From Sutterella sp. AM11-39 (GTDB lineage Bacteria > Pseudomonadota > Gammaproteobacteria > Burkholderiales > Burkholderiaceae_F): a stretch of 64,000 nt of DNA. The stretch lies in assembly GCF_003472385.1 (NCBI RefSeq), contig NZ_QRLV01000004.1, forward strand, positions 181,750 to 245,749, written 5' to 3'. Position numbers and translations under genes: made by a program. Under the pieces are notes generated by a model. That model made no database searches and was not told the origin of the DNA. It was given only the letters and a program-made list of their open reading frames with translations. This document shows positions 8,540-17,375 of the stretch, piece by piece; position 1 is the stretch's first letter; each line of letters opens with the position of its first letter.

Positions 8540-9532
8540 ATGATTGATAAAAAAGTTGTCGTTGTAGCCACCGGCGGCACGATCGCCATGAAGTACGACC
8601 CGGAAAAAGACGGTCTGGTGCCGGCTTGCACCGGTGAAGATCTTGCTGCTGCCGTTCCCGGCCTCGGCGAGGTTGCTCCGTTGGAATTCATTCAGTTCTC
8701 CAACATTGCTTCACCCGGTATGACGCCTCAGAACATGTGGGATCTGCATCTCAAGCTCGAAGAAGTTCTGGCTCGGGACGACGTGGCCGGGGCGATTGTC
8801 ACACACGGTACCGATACGCTCGAGGAAACCAGCTACTTCCTGGATCTACTTCACACCAGTCCCAAGCCTATCGTCACAACCGCCGCCATGCGCGGCGCGG
8901 GCGACACCAGCCCGGACGGTCCCATGAACATCTACTGCGCCGTCAAAACCGCTGCCAGTCAGGAAGCTGTCGGCATGGGAGTTCTCGTGTGTCTGAATGA
9001 AACTCTGCATGCTCCCGGCGAAGTGATGAAGACGCATTCGGCCAACCCGGCAACCTTCCAGTCTCCTTGGTGGGGTCCGATCGGCTATGTGGATCTTGAC
9101 AAGATCATTATTCGTCGCAAGCCGCTTAATGTACTGCGTTTCGCACCCAAATCTCTGACCGCTCGCGTCGACCTCATCAAGTGCATGACTGGTTCGACCC
9201 GCGACTACATTGACTTTGCCGTTTCTCAGGGCTGCAAAGGCATTGTCATTGAGGGCTTCGGCCGCGGCAATGTTCCCCCACCCATGGTTCCCGGCATTGA
9301 AGACGCAGTCAAAGCCGGCGTTGCTGTCGTTCTCACCACGCGTACGCCGGGCGGCCGCGTACTTGACGTCTACGGTTACCCAGGCAGTGTGACGGACACC
9401 CGCCGTGCCGGTCTTGCCATGGGCGGCGAAATCTCGGCAGCCAAGGCTCGCCTGAAGCTCATGATCGTCCTTTCCGAACATCCGGAACTTGCGACCGATC
9501 GTGATGCTCTGGAAAAAATCTTTGACATCTAG
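8540..9532 (+). CDS. L-asparaginase (cytoplasmic, type I/II fold)
   Basis: Hydrolyses L-asparagine (possibly also glutamine) to aspartate and ammonia. At 330 aa it is normal for the family. Catalytic residues are visible: Thr14 in ATGGTIA, Thr91-Asp92 in THGTDTLEET and Lys164 in MKTHS. There is no signal peptide, so it acts in the cytosol. The ATG at 8540 has AGGAG at 8527-8531; the TTG at 8534 is less likely. It lies 36 bases after the unknown gene and ends in a strong terminator (9568-9604). Asparaginase against a related amidase cannot be separated from sequence alone. Confidence 0.92.
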   Translation: MIDKKVVVVATGGTIAMKYDPEKDGLVPACTGEDLAAAVPGLGEVAPLEFIQFSNIASPGMTPQNMWDLHLKLEEVLARDDVAGAIVTHGTDTLEETSYFLDLLHTSPKPIVTTAAMRGAGDTSPDGPMNIYCAVKTAASQEAVGMGVLVCLNETLHAPGEVMKTHSANPATFQSPWWGPIGYVDLDKIIIRRKPLNVLRFAPKSLTARVDLIKCMTGSTRDYIDFAVSQGCKGIVIEGFGRGNVPPPMVPGIEDAVKAGVAVVLTTRTPGGRVLDVYGYPGSVTDTRRAGLAMGGEISAAKARLKLMIVLSEHPELATDRDALEKIFDI

Positions 9533-9567
9533 TTTTCGCTTTCCATCCAATCATTGACATTTCCACA

Positions 9568-9604
9568 AGGCCTCATTCGGTATTCGAATGAGGCTCTTTT
9601 TTTT
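9568..9604 (+). terminator. Rho-independent terminator after asparaginase
   Basis: GCCTCATTCG (9570-9579) pairs with CGAATGAGGC (9585-9594) and is followed by TCTTTTTTTT. Confidence 0.92.
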
Positions 9605-9696
9605 ACATTTTTGGCAAACGTTTTTTGCAACAAAATCTGCCACTGTGCGATCTTGCATGGTCAAAGTGCTCTTTTGCAGGCAAAATCCCGGCAAAA

Positions 9697-9735
9697 CGGT
9701 GCCTATCGGATCAAACAGAGGCACCGATTTTTCTT
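9697..9735 (+). terminator. Second terminator-like hairpin, possible attenuator
   Basis: CGGTGCC (9697-9703) pairs with GGCACCG (9720-9726), followed by ATTTTTCTTT. It lies about 110 bases ahead of the MtnA-like gene, after the first terminator, so it may regulate that gene's leader if the promoter lies between them. Confidence 0.5.
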
Positions 9736-9844
9736 TGTCCGCAACTGGATATGGACAAAACACTATGCTGAAACAAGCCTGTGCCGATTGTCCGACTCTA
9801 GAATTCGACTATCTTCCATACCGAGCACTCTGAATATTTCATCC

Positions 9845-10915
9845 ATGTCACAAAGCTATCGTCTTACGGAAGACGGCCTGCAAATTCGCAACAGCCGCAA
9901 CTTTGAAACTGAAGAGTATGTACGTTTTGAGTCCATCAACCCTCTGGCTCAGGCATTGCGAGATTACATCGTGACCGGCCCCGGTCTGATTCCCGGCATT
10001 TCGGCTGCCAGCGTCTGTCTGCAGGCCCAGATTCACGCCAACACCCCGACTCCCGCCTCTTTCTATTACACCTTGCAGGAAGCGGTATTAGTTCTCAAAG
10101 CCGCCCGTCCCTACAGCTTCCCGCTGAGCCGCACTGCCAACGCTGTGTCTCGACTGGTCTCCGCCCTCATGAGTCACAACGCTTCGCCTCAGGAATGTTG
10201 CACGGCGCTCAACTGTATGCATTCGATCATTTGCAACAGCATCGACAAGATTGAAGCACAGATGCGCGCTCACATCGAAAGCACGCTTCCTCAGGACGGC
10301 ATGATTACGGCGGTGGGAGGTTTCGGTTCACAACATTCAGTCGCGCGCGGCACGCTGGTTCCCGTCCTGATTGATCGCAAGAACGCTGGCAAACGCATCC
10401 CGCGCGTGTACTGTCCGGTGTCGCCGCCGCTTGCCGAAACACACTACACGGTGAAGGAACTACGAGCGGCGGGGTGCCCTGCGGATCTTGTAACCGATGC
10501 AGGTATTCCACATTTGATGATGCGCGAAAATGCGCGCGCTCTATACGTCATCGGCGTGCGCATCTGCGCCAACGGTGATGTTCAGGTTCCGGCCGGCGCG
10601 ACAGGACCCGCAGCTATCGCCAAGCACCTTGGCATTCCTGTCTACATCGTTGCCTACCGTCACGTGTTTGACTCCAACTTTACCTCGGCCCAAGAAGCAC
10701 CCTACGAAGAGTTTGCTGGTCAGGACTTCGACATCGGTACGGTTCCGGTTTCCCGTCACCCCTTCGTAGACATCATCCCCAACGAATGGGTCACGAGCTA
10801 CATCACGCCCTCGGGCATCATCCCGGCCGGTAATCCGGAAACTCTCAAGCCTTTCATGGATGCCGGCGACCGAGCTCATCTTGAGGCGTTAGAAGCCGTC
10901 AAGCTCATGTTCTGA
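9845..10915 (+). CDS. MtnA/eIF2B-alpha-fold protein lacking the isomerase catalytic residues
   Basis: At 356 aa it matches the C-terminal fold of methylthioribose-1-phosphate isomerase and related eIF2B-like proteins: VYCPVSPPLAETHYTVKEL, VTDAGIPHLMM, VIGVRICANGDVQ, HLGIPVYIVA and the ITPSGIIPAG end. In MtnA the catalytic Cys lies in THCN and the Asp in GADR. Here the matching segments read TAVGGF and GVRICANGD, so both residues appear lost. It is therefore probably not a working MtnA; a sugar-phosphate-binding or new enzymatic role is possible. An open frame reaches back to 9554, but it crosses both hairpins and reads non-protein-like; the ATG at 9845 is the plausible start. Confidence 0.8.
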   Translation: MSQSYRLTEDGLQIRNSRNFETEEYVRFESINPLAQALRDYIVTGPGLIPGISAASVCLQAQIHANTPTPASFYYTLQEAVLVLKAARPYSFPLSRTANAVSRLVSALMSHNASPQECCTALNCMHSIICNSIDKIEAQMRAHIESTLPQDGMITAVGGFGSQHSVARGTLVPVLIDRKNAGKRIPRVYCPVSPPLAETHYTVKELRAAGCPADLVTDAGIPHLMMRENARALYVIGVRICANGDVQVPAGATGPAAIAKHLGIPVYIVAYRHVFDSNFTSAQEAPYEEFAGQDFDIGTVPVSRHPFVDIIPNEWVTSYITPSGIIPAGNPETLKPFMDAGDRAHLEALEAVKLMF

Positions 10916-10959
10916 TCATGGGAAAACACCGTGCCGATGCGGTACGAGCCAAACAAAGT

Positions 10960-10999
10960 TTAAGCGCGAAGATCGTACGTCCGGTCTTCGCGCTTTGCT
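10960..10999 (+). terminator. Intrinsic terminator between convergent genes
   Basis: AGCGCGAAGA (10963-10972) pairs with TCTTCGCGCT (10985-10994), extended by CTTAA/TTAAG-type flanks. It serves the MtnA-like gene and probably also the SIMPL gene on the other strand. Confidence 0.8.
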
Positions 11000-11021
11000 T
11001 AAGTTGAATCAGTCAATAATC

Positions 11022-11855
11022 TCAGTTGACATTGGCGATCGGATGCATCGGTCGCGGTCTGTCGTTATCCGGCTTCGGAGCCTTCACGCGGGCCTTTGCC
11101 TTCGGAAGGATACGGACCTTGGCCGTGAGATTACGGCTAAGCGTCGTCATACCCGGCTCAAAAACAGGAAGCGCGGGCGCAGCTTCGGCGGCCATTGCCT
11201 TGGCCATCACCATGTCGGCGTTCATGCGGTACGTGACCGGACGATCGTAGGCCGCGTTGTGGAAGTCGACCGTCTCGTAGGTAACTCGAGCGTTTTGGCC
11301 GACCATCGCTTCGGCAATGACCCTTGCCTGAGCCTTCATGTTCTTAATGGCCTCGCGAACCAACTGATCCTGCATAGCAGCACGTGACTCTGGGCTCAGC
11401 TGGAAGCCGACGGAACTGAAAGCAAAGTATTTCTGTGCGCTCTGCACGAACGGAGCAGCCTGCTCGACATTCTTGAGCTTGGCAGAAACAGACTGACGCA
11501 CTTCCCAACCAACGATTTCAGGGGCCTCACCTTCCTTGGCCTTGCTGTAGCGCGGCGTTGAGGTGAGCGTCTGGTTCTTCAGTTCGGCCTGCGGATACAA
11601 AGCCTTGAGCTGCTTGAGACCTTCGGCGGCGCGTTCAATCGCCTTGGTCGTGGCTTGAGCGATGTCCTTGCTCTGTTCGAGCACATAGAGTTCAATCACA
11701 GCCTGATCGTTAGCCACTTCCACACTGGCCGTTACCGGCAAGGTTACCGTCGTGCCCTGCGTAGCACGGGGCGGTTTCGGTGCGGCGGCCTGAACGCCGG
11801 CAGCCGCAAAAAGTGCTGCACATACGGAAGCGATAAGGAAAGATTTAGCTCGCAT
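11022..11855 (-). CDS. Exported SIMPL-domain (DUF541) protein
   Basis: A 277-aa periplasmic or outer-envelope protein of the SIMPL/YggE type, whose role is poorly known (linked to envelope stress in relatives). A signal peptide is clear: MRAKSFLIASVCAALFAAAG with cleavage after about residue 23 (VQA-A). The body shows VTLPVTASVEVANDQAVIELYVLEQ, TLTSTPRYSKAKEG and FSSVGFQLSPESR, typical of the family. The C-terminal 35 residues are basic and proline-rich. It stands alone between two terminators. Confidence 0.85.
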   Translation of the reverse strand: MRAKSFLIASVCAALFAAAGVQAAAPKPPRATQGTTVTLPVTASVEVANDQAVIELYVLEQSKDIAQATTKAIERAAEGLKQLKALYPQAELKNQTLTSTPRYSKAKEGEAPEIVGWEVRQSVSAKLKNVEQAAPFVQSAQKYFAFSSVGFQLSPESRAAMQDQLVREAIKNMKAQARVIAEAMVGQNARVTYETVDFHNAAYDRPVTYRMNADMVMAKAMAAEAAPALPVFEPGMTTLSRNLTAKVRILPKAKARVKAPKPDNDRPRPMHPIANVN

Positions 11856-12040
11856 TATGGCTCATCCTTTTTGTTGTTTTAAAAGATCCGCGGTTTTGCA
11901 ATCCCGCGTTCGATGAGTGCAATGATGGCAAAAAAGTCCCAACAGCGAGCGTTTGGAAACGTTTCAATCTGCTACGGCAAAAGGCAGAAGTTGTTGCAAG
12001 CAACTTGCCACCCCCATTGATCGGCCGGAACAAGGAAAAG

Positions 12041-12084
12041 AAACCGCCGCAGCGCTGGGAAATCTCATGCATCTGCGGCGGTTT
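12041..12084 (-). terminator. Terminator of the ccm operon
   Basis: On the minus strand AAACCGCCGCAG pairs with CTGCGGCGGTTT across about 20 bases and is followed by CTTTTCCTT. Confidence 0.8.
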
Positions 12085-12131
12085 GTAGTGCCTATCCACG
12101 GCAACGTTCAGTGGAAATTGTCAACCAATCT

Positions 12132-13421
12132 TTACGGAAGTGTTCTGTTGATCACCACACGAACACCCTGGGTGCCCACGGCAACCTTGCCGTCGGCCGC
12201 ACCTTCGAGGTCTCCGGAAGTCGGCATAAAGTTACCCGAGCGCGACACACGGGCTTCAACATAGGCTTCCTTGACATCGGCCAGAGTCTTCATGCCCATG
12301 CCCATCTGGCTCTGAGCGTCCAGACGGAACTTGATGGGCAGATCCTTTCCCTTGTAGCTAGCAAAAGCCACCGGCATCTTGCTACCTTCGATCGGACGAG
12401 CGTACACGAACACCGTATCGTCGGGACGAATCTTGCTCTTCATTTCGGGCGAGACGTCCACTTCTCCGGTGATCACGGCGTTGGACGCGGCAGCAGGCTG
12501 TGCCGCAGCCGAGGCATCGGACTGAGGTTCAATGGAACCGATCGAGGGATCGGGCGGCAGACCGCCGGCGCGGCGGGCCTGTTCGATGTTTTCCATGATC
12601 TGGCGCCACTCTTCGCTGCCCTGTTCAACACCGGCAAGCATGCGGCTCCAGTACTTCACAGCACCTTCGTAGTCACCCTTGTTGTAGCAGAGCGTTCCCA
12701 TCAGAGCGAGCGCCTTCCAGTGCTGAGGATCGACGGCAAGCGCCTTTTCGATCAGCTCCTTCGGACGACCTTCGAGGTCTCCCTGCTGGGCCGCAGCCAT
12801 CACGTCGGCCCAGTCGGCCAGAACGTCGGCATTATCGGGCACGAGACGGTTGACCTGTTCAAAGGCCTGCGAGCTCTTGGCCCAGTCCTTTACTGCGGCG
12901 CTCGTACGAGCGAGCATCATCCAGCCGTCGGCATTGTCCGGATGCTCCTTCAAGCGTTCTTCGAGGAACCTTACCTGTTCGGCCAGTTCGGCATCACTGT
13001 GCTGACCGGACATCTTCTGCATCTGTTCCTGCTGACGCGTGAAGTCAGGATCCATGGCAATCGGAGAGCCGATCTGCAGGTAGATCAAGAACGAAGTCAC
13101 CGGAATGAGCACCACCAGAGCAAAAGCGGCATAAACGCCCTGCTTGCCCTGCTTCATCGGCACGGCATCTTCCGGGTCCTTGGACTCTTCCAGCACGCGA
13201 GTCTCAATTTCGGCACGCGTTTCCTCGTATTCGTCGTCGCTCACGCGACCGGCCTTGTGGTCGGCCTCAAGCTCTTCGTACTGCTGGCGCAAAATGGCCA
13301 AATTGTCGGCCTTGCGGCGCGACAGGCCATCGTCGTAATCCTTCTTGACGAGCGGCCAAACCACGAGAGCCAGCGCAATAACGACGAGCGCAATGGCAAT
13401 AGCGATAAAAATAGACAGCAC
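12132..13421 (-). CDS. ccmI: Cytochrome c biogenesis protein CcmI (TPR)
   Basis: CcmI (429 aa) holds apocytochrome c for the CcmFH haem ligase in the periplasm. Two membrane segments (about 1-24 and 95-115) flank a cytosolic coiled-coil loop rich in Lys/Glu. Three or four TPR repeats follow (HPDNADGWMMLARTSAAV, VPDNADVLADWADV, DPQHWKALALMGTLCYNKGDY), then a C-terminal beta domain. The start is GTG at 13421 with GGAGAG six bases upstream. It is the last gene of the operon, 17 bases after ccmH. Confidence 0.93.
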   Translation of the reverse strand: MLSIFIAIAIALVVIALALVVWPLVKKDYDDGLSRRKADNLAILRQQYEELEADHKAGRVSDDEYEETRAEIETRVLEESKDPEDAVPMKQGKQGVYAAFALVVLIPVTSFLIYLQIGSPIAMDPDFTRQQEQMQKMSGQHSDAELAEQVRFLEERLKEHPDNADGWMMLARTSAAVKDWAKSSQAFEQVNRLVPDNADVLADWADVMAAAQQGDLEGRPKELIEKALAVDPQHWKALALMGTLCYNKGDYEGAVKYWSRMLAGVEQGSEEWRQIMENIEQARRAGGLPPDPSIGSIEPQSDASAAAQPAAASNAVITGEVDVSPEMKSKIRPDDTVFVYARPIEGSKMPVAFASYKGKDLPIKFRLDAQSQMGMGMKTLADVKEAYVEARVSRSGNFMPTSGDLEGAADGKVAVGTQGVRVVINRTLP

Positions 13422-13438
13422 TTGTTACTCTCCGCTCG

Positions 13439-13957
13439 TTATTTGTCACCGCGCAGCAGTGCTTCCGCACGACGCTTTTCATCGGGCGTCAACGCACGCT
13501 CCGTCTTGGCAACCTGGCTCTTGCGCCGGCGCAGGTTGATGTAGAAGGCAATCACAGCGCCGAAAAAGAGCACGGCCGGACCGACCCAAAGAATCACCGT
13601 GCTCGCCTTAAAGGGCGGGTTGTACAGCACGAAGTCGCCGTAGCGGTCGACCATGTACTTGATGATTTCTTCGTCAGTACGCCCCGCATTGATCTGCTCG
13701 ATCACCTGATTGCGCAGGTCAACGGCAAGCTCGGCGTTGGAGTCTGCAATCGACTGGTTCTGGCACACCAAGCAGCGCAGCTGCTCGGAAATGCCCAGCA
13801 CGCGCTTGTGAGCAACCGGGTCAAACGCCGTCGGAACCGCTTCCTTGGAGTTTTCGGCGACCTGAGCAATCGAAGGAGCCGACTGAGCCGCCGCTACGCC
13901 AGCAACCGAGATCAGCGCTGTGCAGGCGACCGTAAGACAGAGTTTTCTGAAAATCAT
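13439..13957 (-). CDS. ccmH: Cytochrome c maturation thiol-disulfide protein CcmH
   Basis: CcmH (172 aa) reduces the haem-binding cysteines of apocytochrome c with CcmG. It has a signal peptide (MIFRKLCLTVACTALISVAGV), the redox motif LRCLVCQNQS, the helical AELAVDLRNQV segment, MVDRYGDFVLYNPPF and a C-terminal membrane anchor. It is the short form, with the TPR part in a separate ccmI. Confidence 0.95.
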   Translation of the reverse strand: MIFRKLCLTVACTALISVAGVAAAQSAPSIAQVAENSKEAVPTAFDPVAHKRVLGISEQLRCLVCQNQSIADSNAELAVDLRNQVIEQINAGRTDEEIIKYMVDRYGDFVLYNPPFKASTVILWVGPAVLFFGAVIAFYINLRRRKSQVAKTERALTPDEKRRAEALLRGDK

Positions 13958-13972
13958 TTCGCACTCTCCTTC

Positions 13973-14509
13973 TTACTGCTTTTCGAGCATGTCAACAATG
14001 GGCTTGACGTCCTTCTTCCAGACCTCTTCGGTCATCGGACCGATCACCTTGTAGCGGATCACGCCCTTCTTGTCGATCACAAAGGTTTCCGGAGCGCCGT
14101 AGACGCCAAAATCGATGGCGGCCTTGCCGCTGGCGTCAACGAGAATGACGTCGTAGGGATTGCCCAAAACCTGCAGCCAGCGAGCCGCCTGAGCGGGCTT
14201 ATCGCGGTAGTTGTAGCCAACCATCGTGGTCTTGACGCCTTCATTCTTGAGCTGAATGAAGTACGGATGCTCGTAGCGGCAGGCTTCGCACCAAGAAGCC
14301 CAGACGTTGAGCAGGTAGACCTTGCCGAGAAGATCCTTCTTGGTAACGGTCTCGCCGCTCATCGTAGGAAGCGAAAATTCGGGCGCAGGTTTGTCAATGA
14401 GAGCAGACGGAACCTTGCGGGGATCCAGATACAGACCCACGAACAGGAACACGCACACGAAAAGGAAAATCAAAAGCGGAATGAGATACTTCAGTCGCAG
14501 CATGATCAT
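13973..14509 (-). CDS. ccmG: Periplasmic thioredoxin CcmG/DsbE
   Basis: A 178-aa membrane-anchored thioredoxin-fold protein that keeps CcmH and apocytochrome reduced. An N-terminal anchor (YLIPLLIFLFVCVFLFVGLY) is followed by PEFSLPTMSGETV, the redox site WASWCEACR and the cis-Pro region GAPETFVIDKKG. Its ATG overlaps the ccmF stop by four bases. Confidence 0.95.
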   Translation of the reverse strand: MIMLRLKYLIPLLIFLFVCVFLFVGLYLDPRKVPSALIDKPAPEFSLPTMSGETVTKKDLLGKVYLLNVWASWCEACRYEHPYFIQLKNEGVKTTMVGYNYRDKPAQAARWLQVLGNPYDVILVDASGKAAIDFGVYGAPETFVIDKKGVIRYKVIGPMTEEVWKKDVKPIVDMLEKQ

Positions 14510-16482
14510 GCTCCCACAGTCGCGCCTTGCGTCGCGCGGTTGTTCTTCTTACGGGAAGTACGGTAACGACGGTCGAGAATGGCGATGAAGCCGCCCAGCG
14601 ACATCAGGATCGTGCCCCACCAAATCCAAGTCACGAAGGGTTTGCGGTAGGCTCGAACAATCCAGGCGCCGTCGCCCACGGGTTCACCAAGGCTCACGTA
14701 AATATCGCCGTCGATCGAGTGCTTGATAGCCGCTTCGGTCATCGGCATAGAGCGCGAGCTGTAGTAATTGCGCTTTTCGGGATGCAGCTTGGCGATTTCC
14801 TTGCCGTCCTTGGTCACGATGAAGTCACCGCGGGTGGCCGTGTAGTTCGGGCCGCGCACTTCTTCTGTGCCGTTGAAGGTGAATGTGTAACCGGAAACAG
14901 ACACGTGTTCGCCCGGCATCATGCGCACGTCACGTTCGGCCGGATAACCCTTCACGAGCGCAACGCCCACGACGAACATGGCCACGCCAAGATGCGCCAG
15001 GTGCATGCCCCAGAACGCACGCGGATGGCTAGCGAGTTTCTTGAAGAAACCCACCTTCATGTTGCGACCACGTTCGCGGATATTGTCAATAGCACTCACG
15101 GCAACCCAGGCGGCAAGCGTGATGCCCACGAAGACCCAGGTGCTCCAGCGGCCCATCAGAAGCGGCACGGCAACGCCGATGGCAACAGCCACCACAAGGA
15201 TGATCCACAGACGCTTGGTAAGCTGCGAAAGGTCTGCCTCCTTCCAGCGGGCAAAAGGTGCCACGCCGAGCAGGAAGAGCATCGGCAGCATCAGAGGACC
15301 GAACACAGCGTCAAAGTACGGGGGACCAACGGAGATCTTGCCGGCATTGAGCGCATCCAAAAAGAGCGGATAAAGCGTACCGAGAAGAACTGCACCCATC
15401 GCCACAACGAGCAGCACGTTGTTGACAAGCAGCAACGATTCGCGGCTCACCATCGAGAAGTTGCCGCCCAGCCCCACGGTCGGTGCGCGCCAGGCAAAGA
15501 GCAAAAACGACAGACCGATCACGACGATCAGGAAGGCCAGAATGAAGATGCCGCGTTCCGGGTCGGTCGCAAAGGCGTGCACGGAAGTGAGAATGCCCGA
15601 GCGAACGAGGAACGTGCCCAGTAGCGAGAGGCTAAAGGTGATGATTGCCAGAAGCACCGTCCAGATCTTGAAGCAGCCGCGCTTTTCCGTCACGGCCAGG
15701 CTGTGCAGCAACGCCGTACCGGTGAGCCAGGGCATGAAGGAGGAGTTTTCGACCGGATCCCAGAACCACCAGCCGCCCCAGCCCAATTCGTAGTAGGACC
15801 AGTACGAGCCAAGCGAAATGCCCAAAGTGAGCAGAATCCAGGCCATCGTCGTCCAGGGACGCATCCAGCGGGCCCAAACGGCGTCAAGGCGGCCTGCGAT
15901 CAGCGCAGCAATGGCAAAGGCGAAGGGAACGGTAAAGCCCACGTAGCCCATGTATAGCAACGGCGGGTGGAAGACCATGCCCGGGTCCTGCAGCAACGGA
16001 TTGAGGTCGGCGCCTTCCGGAGCAGCCGGGAACAGACGCAGGAACGGGTTCGAGGTGAAGAGCATGAATGCCACGAAACCCGCCGTGATGAACCCCATGA
16101 CGCCGAGCACACGCGCCACCGTTTCCTGCGGCAGTTTGCGGCTCGTCAAGGCGACGAGGAATCCCCACCAGGTCAGCATCAAGGCCCAGAACAAAATGGA
16201 GCCTTCATGGCTGCCCCAGGTAGCGGCGACCTTGTAGAACCACGGCAACAGCGAGTTAGAGTTGCTCGCCACATTCAAAAGCGTAAAGTCGCTGATGTAA
16301 AACGAATACGCCAGAGTGCCGAAGGAAATTGTCAGAAAAAGCGCATTGGCGTAGGCCGCGGTACGCGCAAGCGCCATCCACGAACCGATGCCGCGCGCGG
16401 CACCCACGAGCGGCAGCACGCACTGCACGACCGAGAGCACCAGCGCAAGAATCAGCGCAAAGTGACCGATTTCAGCAATCAC
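14506..16482 (-). CDS. ccmF: Haem lyase CcmF
   Basis: CcmF (658 aa) attaches haem to apocytochrome c. It is a multi-pass membrane protein with the tryptophan-rich haem-handling motif WGGWWFWDPVENSSFMPW (about 232-249) and neighbouring conserved His residues. The large periplasmic loop near the C terminus (HVSVSGYTFTFNGTEEV) is present. The start is GTG at 16482 with GGGAG eight bases upstream. It lies 113 bases after ccmE. Confidence 0.96.
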   Translation of the reverse strand: MIAEIGHFALILALVLSVVQCVLPLVGAARGIGSWMALARTAAYANALFLTISFGTLAYSFYISDFTLLNVASNSNSLLPWFYKVAATWGSHEGSILFWALMLTWWGFLVALTSRKLPQETVARVLGVMGFITAGFVAFMLFTSNPFLRLFPAAPEGADLNPLLQDPGMVFHPPLLYMGYVGFTVPFAFAIAALIAGRLDAVWARWMRPWTTMAWILLTLGISLGSYWSYYELGWGGWWFWDPVENSSFMPWLTGTALLHSLAVTEKRGCFKIWTVLLAIITFSLSLLGTFLVRSGILTSVHAFATDPERGIFILAFLIVVIGLSFLLFAWRAPTVGLGGNFSMVSRESLLLVNNVLLVVAMGAVLLGTLYPLFLDALNAGKISVGPPYFDAVFGPLMLPMLFLLGVAPFARWKEADLSQLTKRLWIILVVAVAIGVAVPLLMGRWSTWVFVGITLAAWVAVSAIDNIRERGRNMKVGFFKKLASHPRAFWGMHLAHLGVAMFVVGVALVKGYPAERDVRMMPGEHVSVSGYTFTFNGTEEVRGPNYTATRGDFIVTKDGKEIAKLHPEKRNYYSSRSMPMTEAAIKHSIDGDIYVSLGEPVGDGAWIVRAYRKPFVTWIWWGTILMSLGGFIAILDRRYRTSRKKNNRATQGATVGA

Positions 16483-16595
16483 GGAGCTATCTCCCTTAAG
16501 GTTGAAAAAACTTCTTTGATTTGTTGAAGACGTCTCAAGCCCGCGTTAAGCAGACGCGAGACGCCGAAATCCATTCGTTCGGATCAACCGAACAT

Positions 16596-17084
16596 TTACT
16601 TTTTCGCAGCCTGGGCAGCCGCTTCCTTGCTGCCCTTTTCGTCGAAGGTCTTCATGGCAGCGTGAGCCTTGTCCACAGCTTCCTGAGCTTCGGGAGGCAT
16701 GTAGTTTTCATCGTGCTTGGCAAGCACTTCGCTTGCGACGAACACTCCGCGCTCATCGAGCTTTCCCTGGGCCACCACGCCCTTGCCTTCCTTGAAGAGG
16801 TCGGGAAGGATACCCTTGTATTCCGTCGGGATCACGGCAGCCGTGTCGGTGATGCCGAACGTAACGGTCACGCCGTCGGGCAGGCGCTTCACGGACCCTT
16901 CTTCAACCATGCCGCCCATGCGGAACGTACGTCCCTGCGGGGCTTCCTTGGCGGCGACCTGCATGGGCGAGTAGAAGAACACCAGGTTGTCGTTGAATGC
17001 CGAGAGCATCAGGTAGACGCCGACGCCGACCACGGCAACGGCTCCGCCAATCAGTGCGAGTCGTTTAGTTGCGGCATTAGCCAT
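16596..17084 (-). CDS. ccmE: Haem chaperone CcmE
   Basis: CcmE (162 aa) binds haem covalently in the periplasm and passes it to CcmF. It has an N-terminal membrane anchor (about 9-27), an OB-fold body ([15 protein letters not shown]) and the haem-binding His124 with Tyr128 in [12 protein letters not shown]. The tail is Ala/Lys-rich. Confidence 0.96.
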   Translation of the reverse strand: MANAATKRLALIGGAVAVVGVGVYLMLSAFNDNLVFFYSPMQVAAKEAPQGRTFRMGGMVEEGSVKRLPDGVTVTFGITDTAAVIPTEYKGILPDLFKEGKGVVAQGKLDERGVFVASEVLAKHDENYMPPEAQEAVDKAHAAMKTFDEKGSKEAAAQAAKK

Positions 17085-17160
17085 ATCCGTTCCCTCCTAA
17101 AGCGGCCGGTTTTGCTTTGAGTCAGGCCGGCGCTGTTGTTCAATGTTTGTTAGTCAAAAA

Positions 17161-17346
17161 TCAGATTTCACGCGTACTGCGAAGAGCACGGGCTTCGCGC
17201 GTCAGACGCTGAGCGGCTTTCGCGCGGCGATTGCGCAGTCCGAAAAGTTCGATTACGAGCAAGAGCGCGCACATACCGTAGGCAGCCCAGACGTAAGCGC
17301 CGTGACCGTCCATGTGAAGAAAATGCGAGAAAGAAGACCAATCCAT
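17161..17346 (-). CDS. ccmD: Small membrane protein CcmD
   Basis: CcmD (61 aa) releases holo-CcmE from the CcmABC complex. It has HGAYVWAAYGMCALLLVIELF, a typical CcmD membrane segment, followed by a basic cytosolic tail. It lies between ccmC and ccmE. Confidence 0.9.
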   Translation of the reverse strand: MDWSSFSHFLHMDGHGAYVWAAYGMCALLLVIELFGLRNRRAKAAQRLTREARALRSTREI

Positions 17347-17375
17347 TTTCGTATTCCTTGTGTCGGTTGCTCGAA

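Noticed and set aside
9554-9844. N-terminal extension of the MtnA-like gene
   Set aside because: It runs through two terminator hairpins and reads as non-protein-like sequence; ATG 9845 is a better start.
12111-13544. 477-codon plus-strand frame opposite ccmI and ccmH
   Set aside because: His/Arg-rich shadow of strongly supported minus-strand genes; no domain-like sequence.
14527-15624. 365-codon plus-strand frame opposite ccmF
   Set aside because: Low-complexity His/Arg/Glu composition typical of an antisense shadow.
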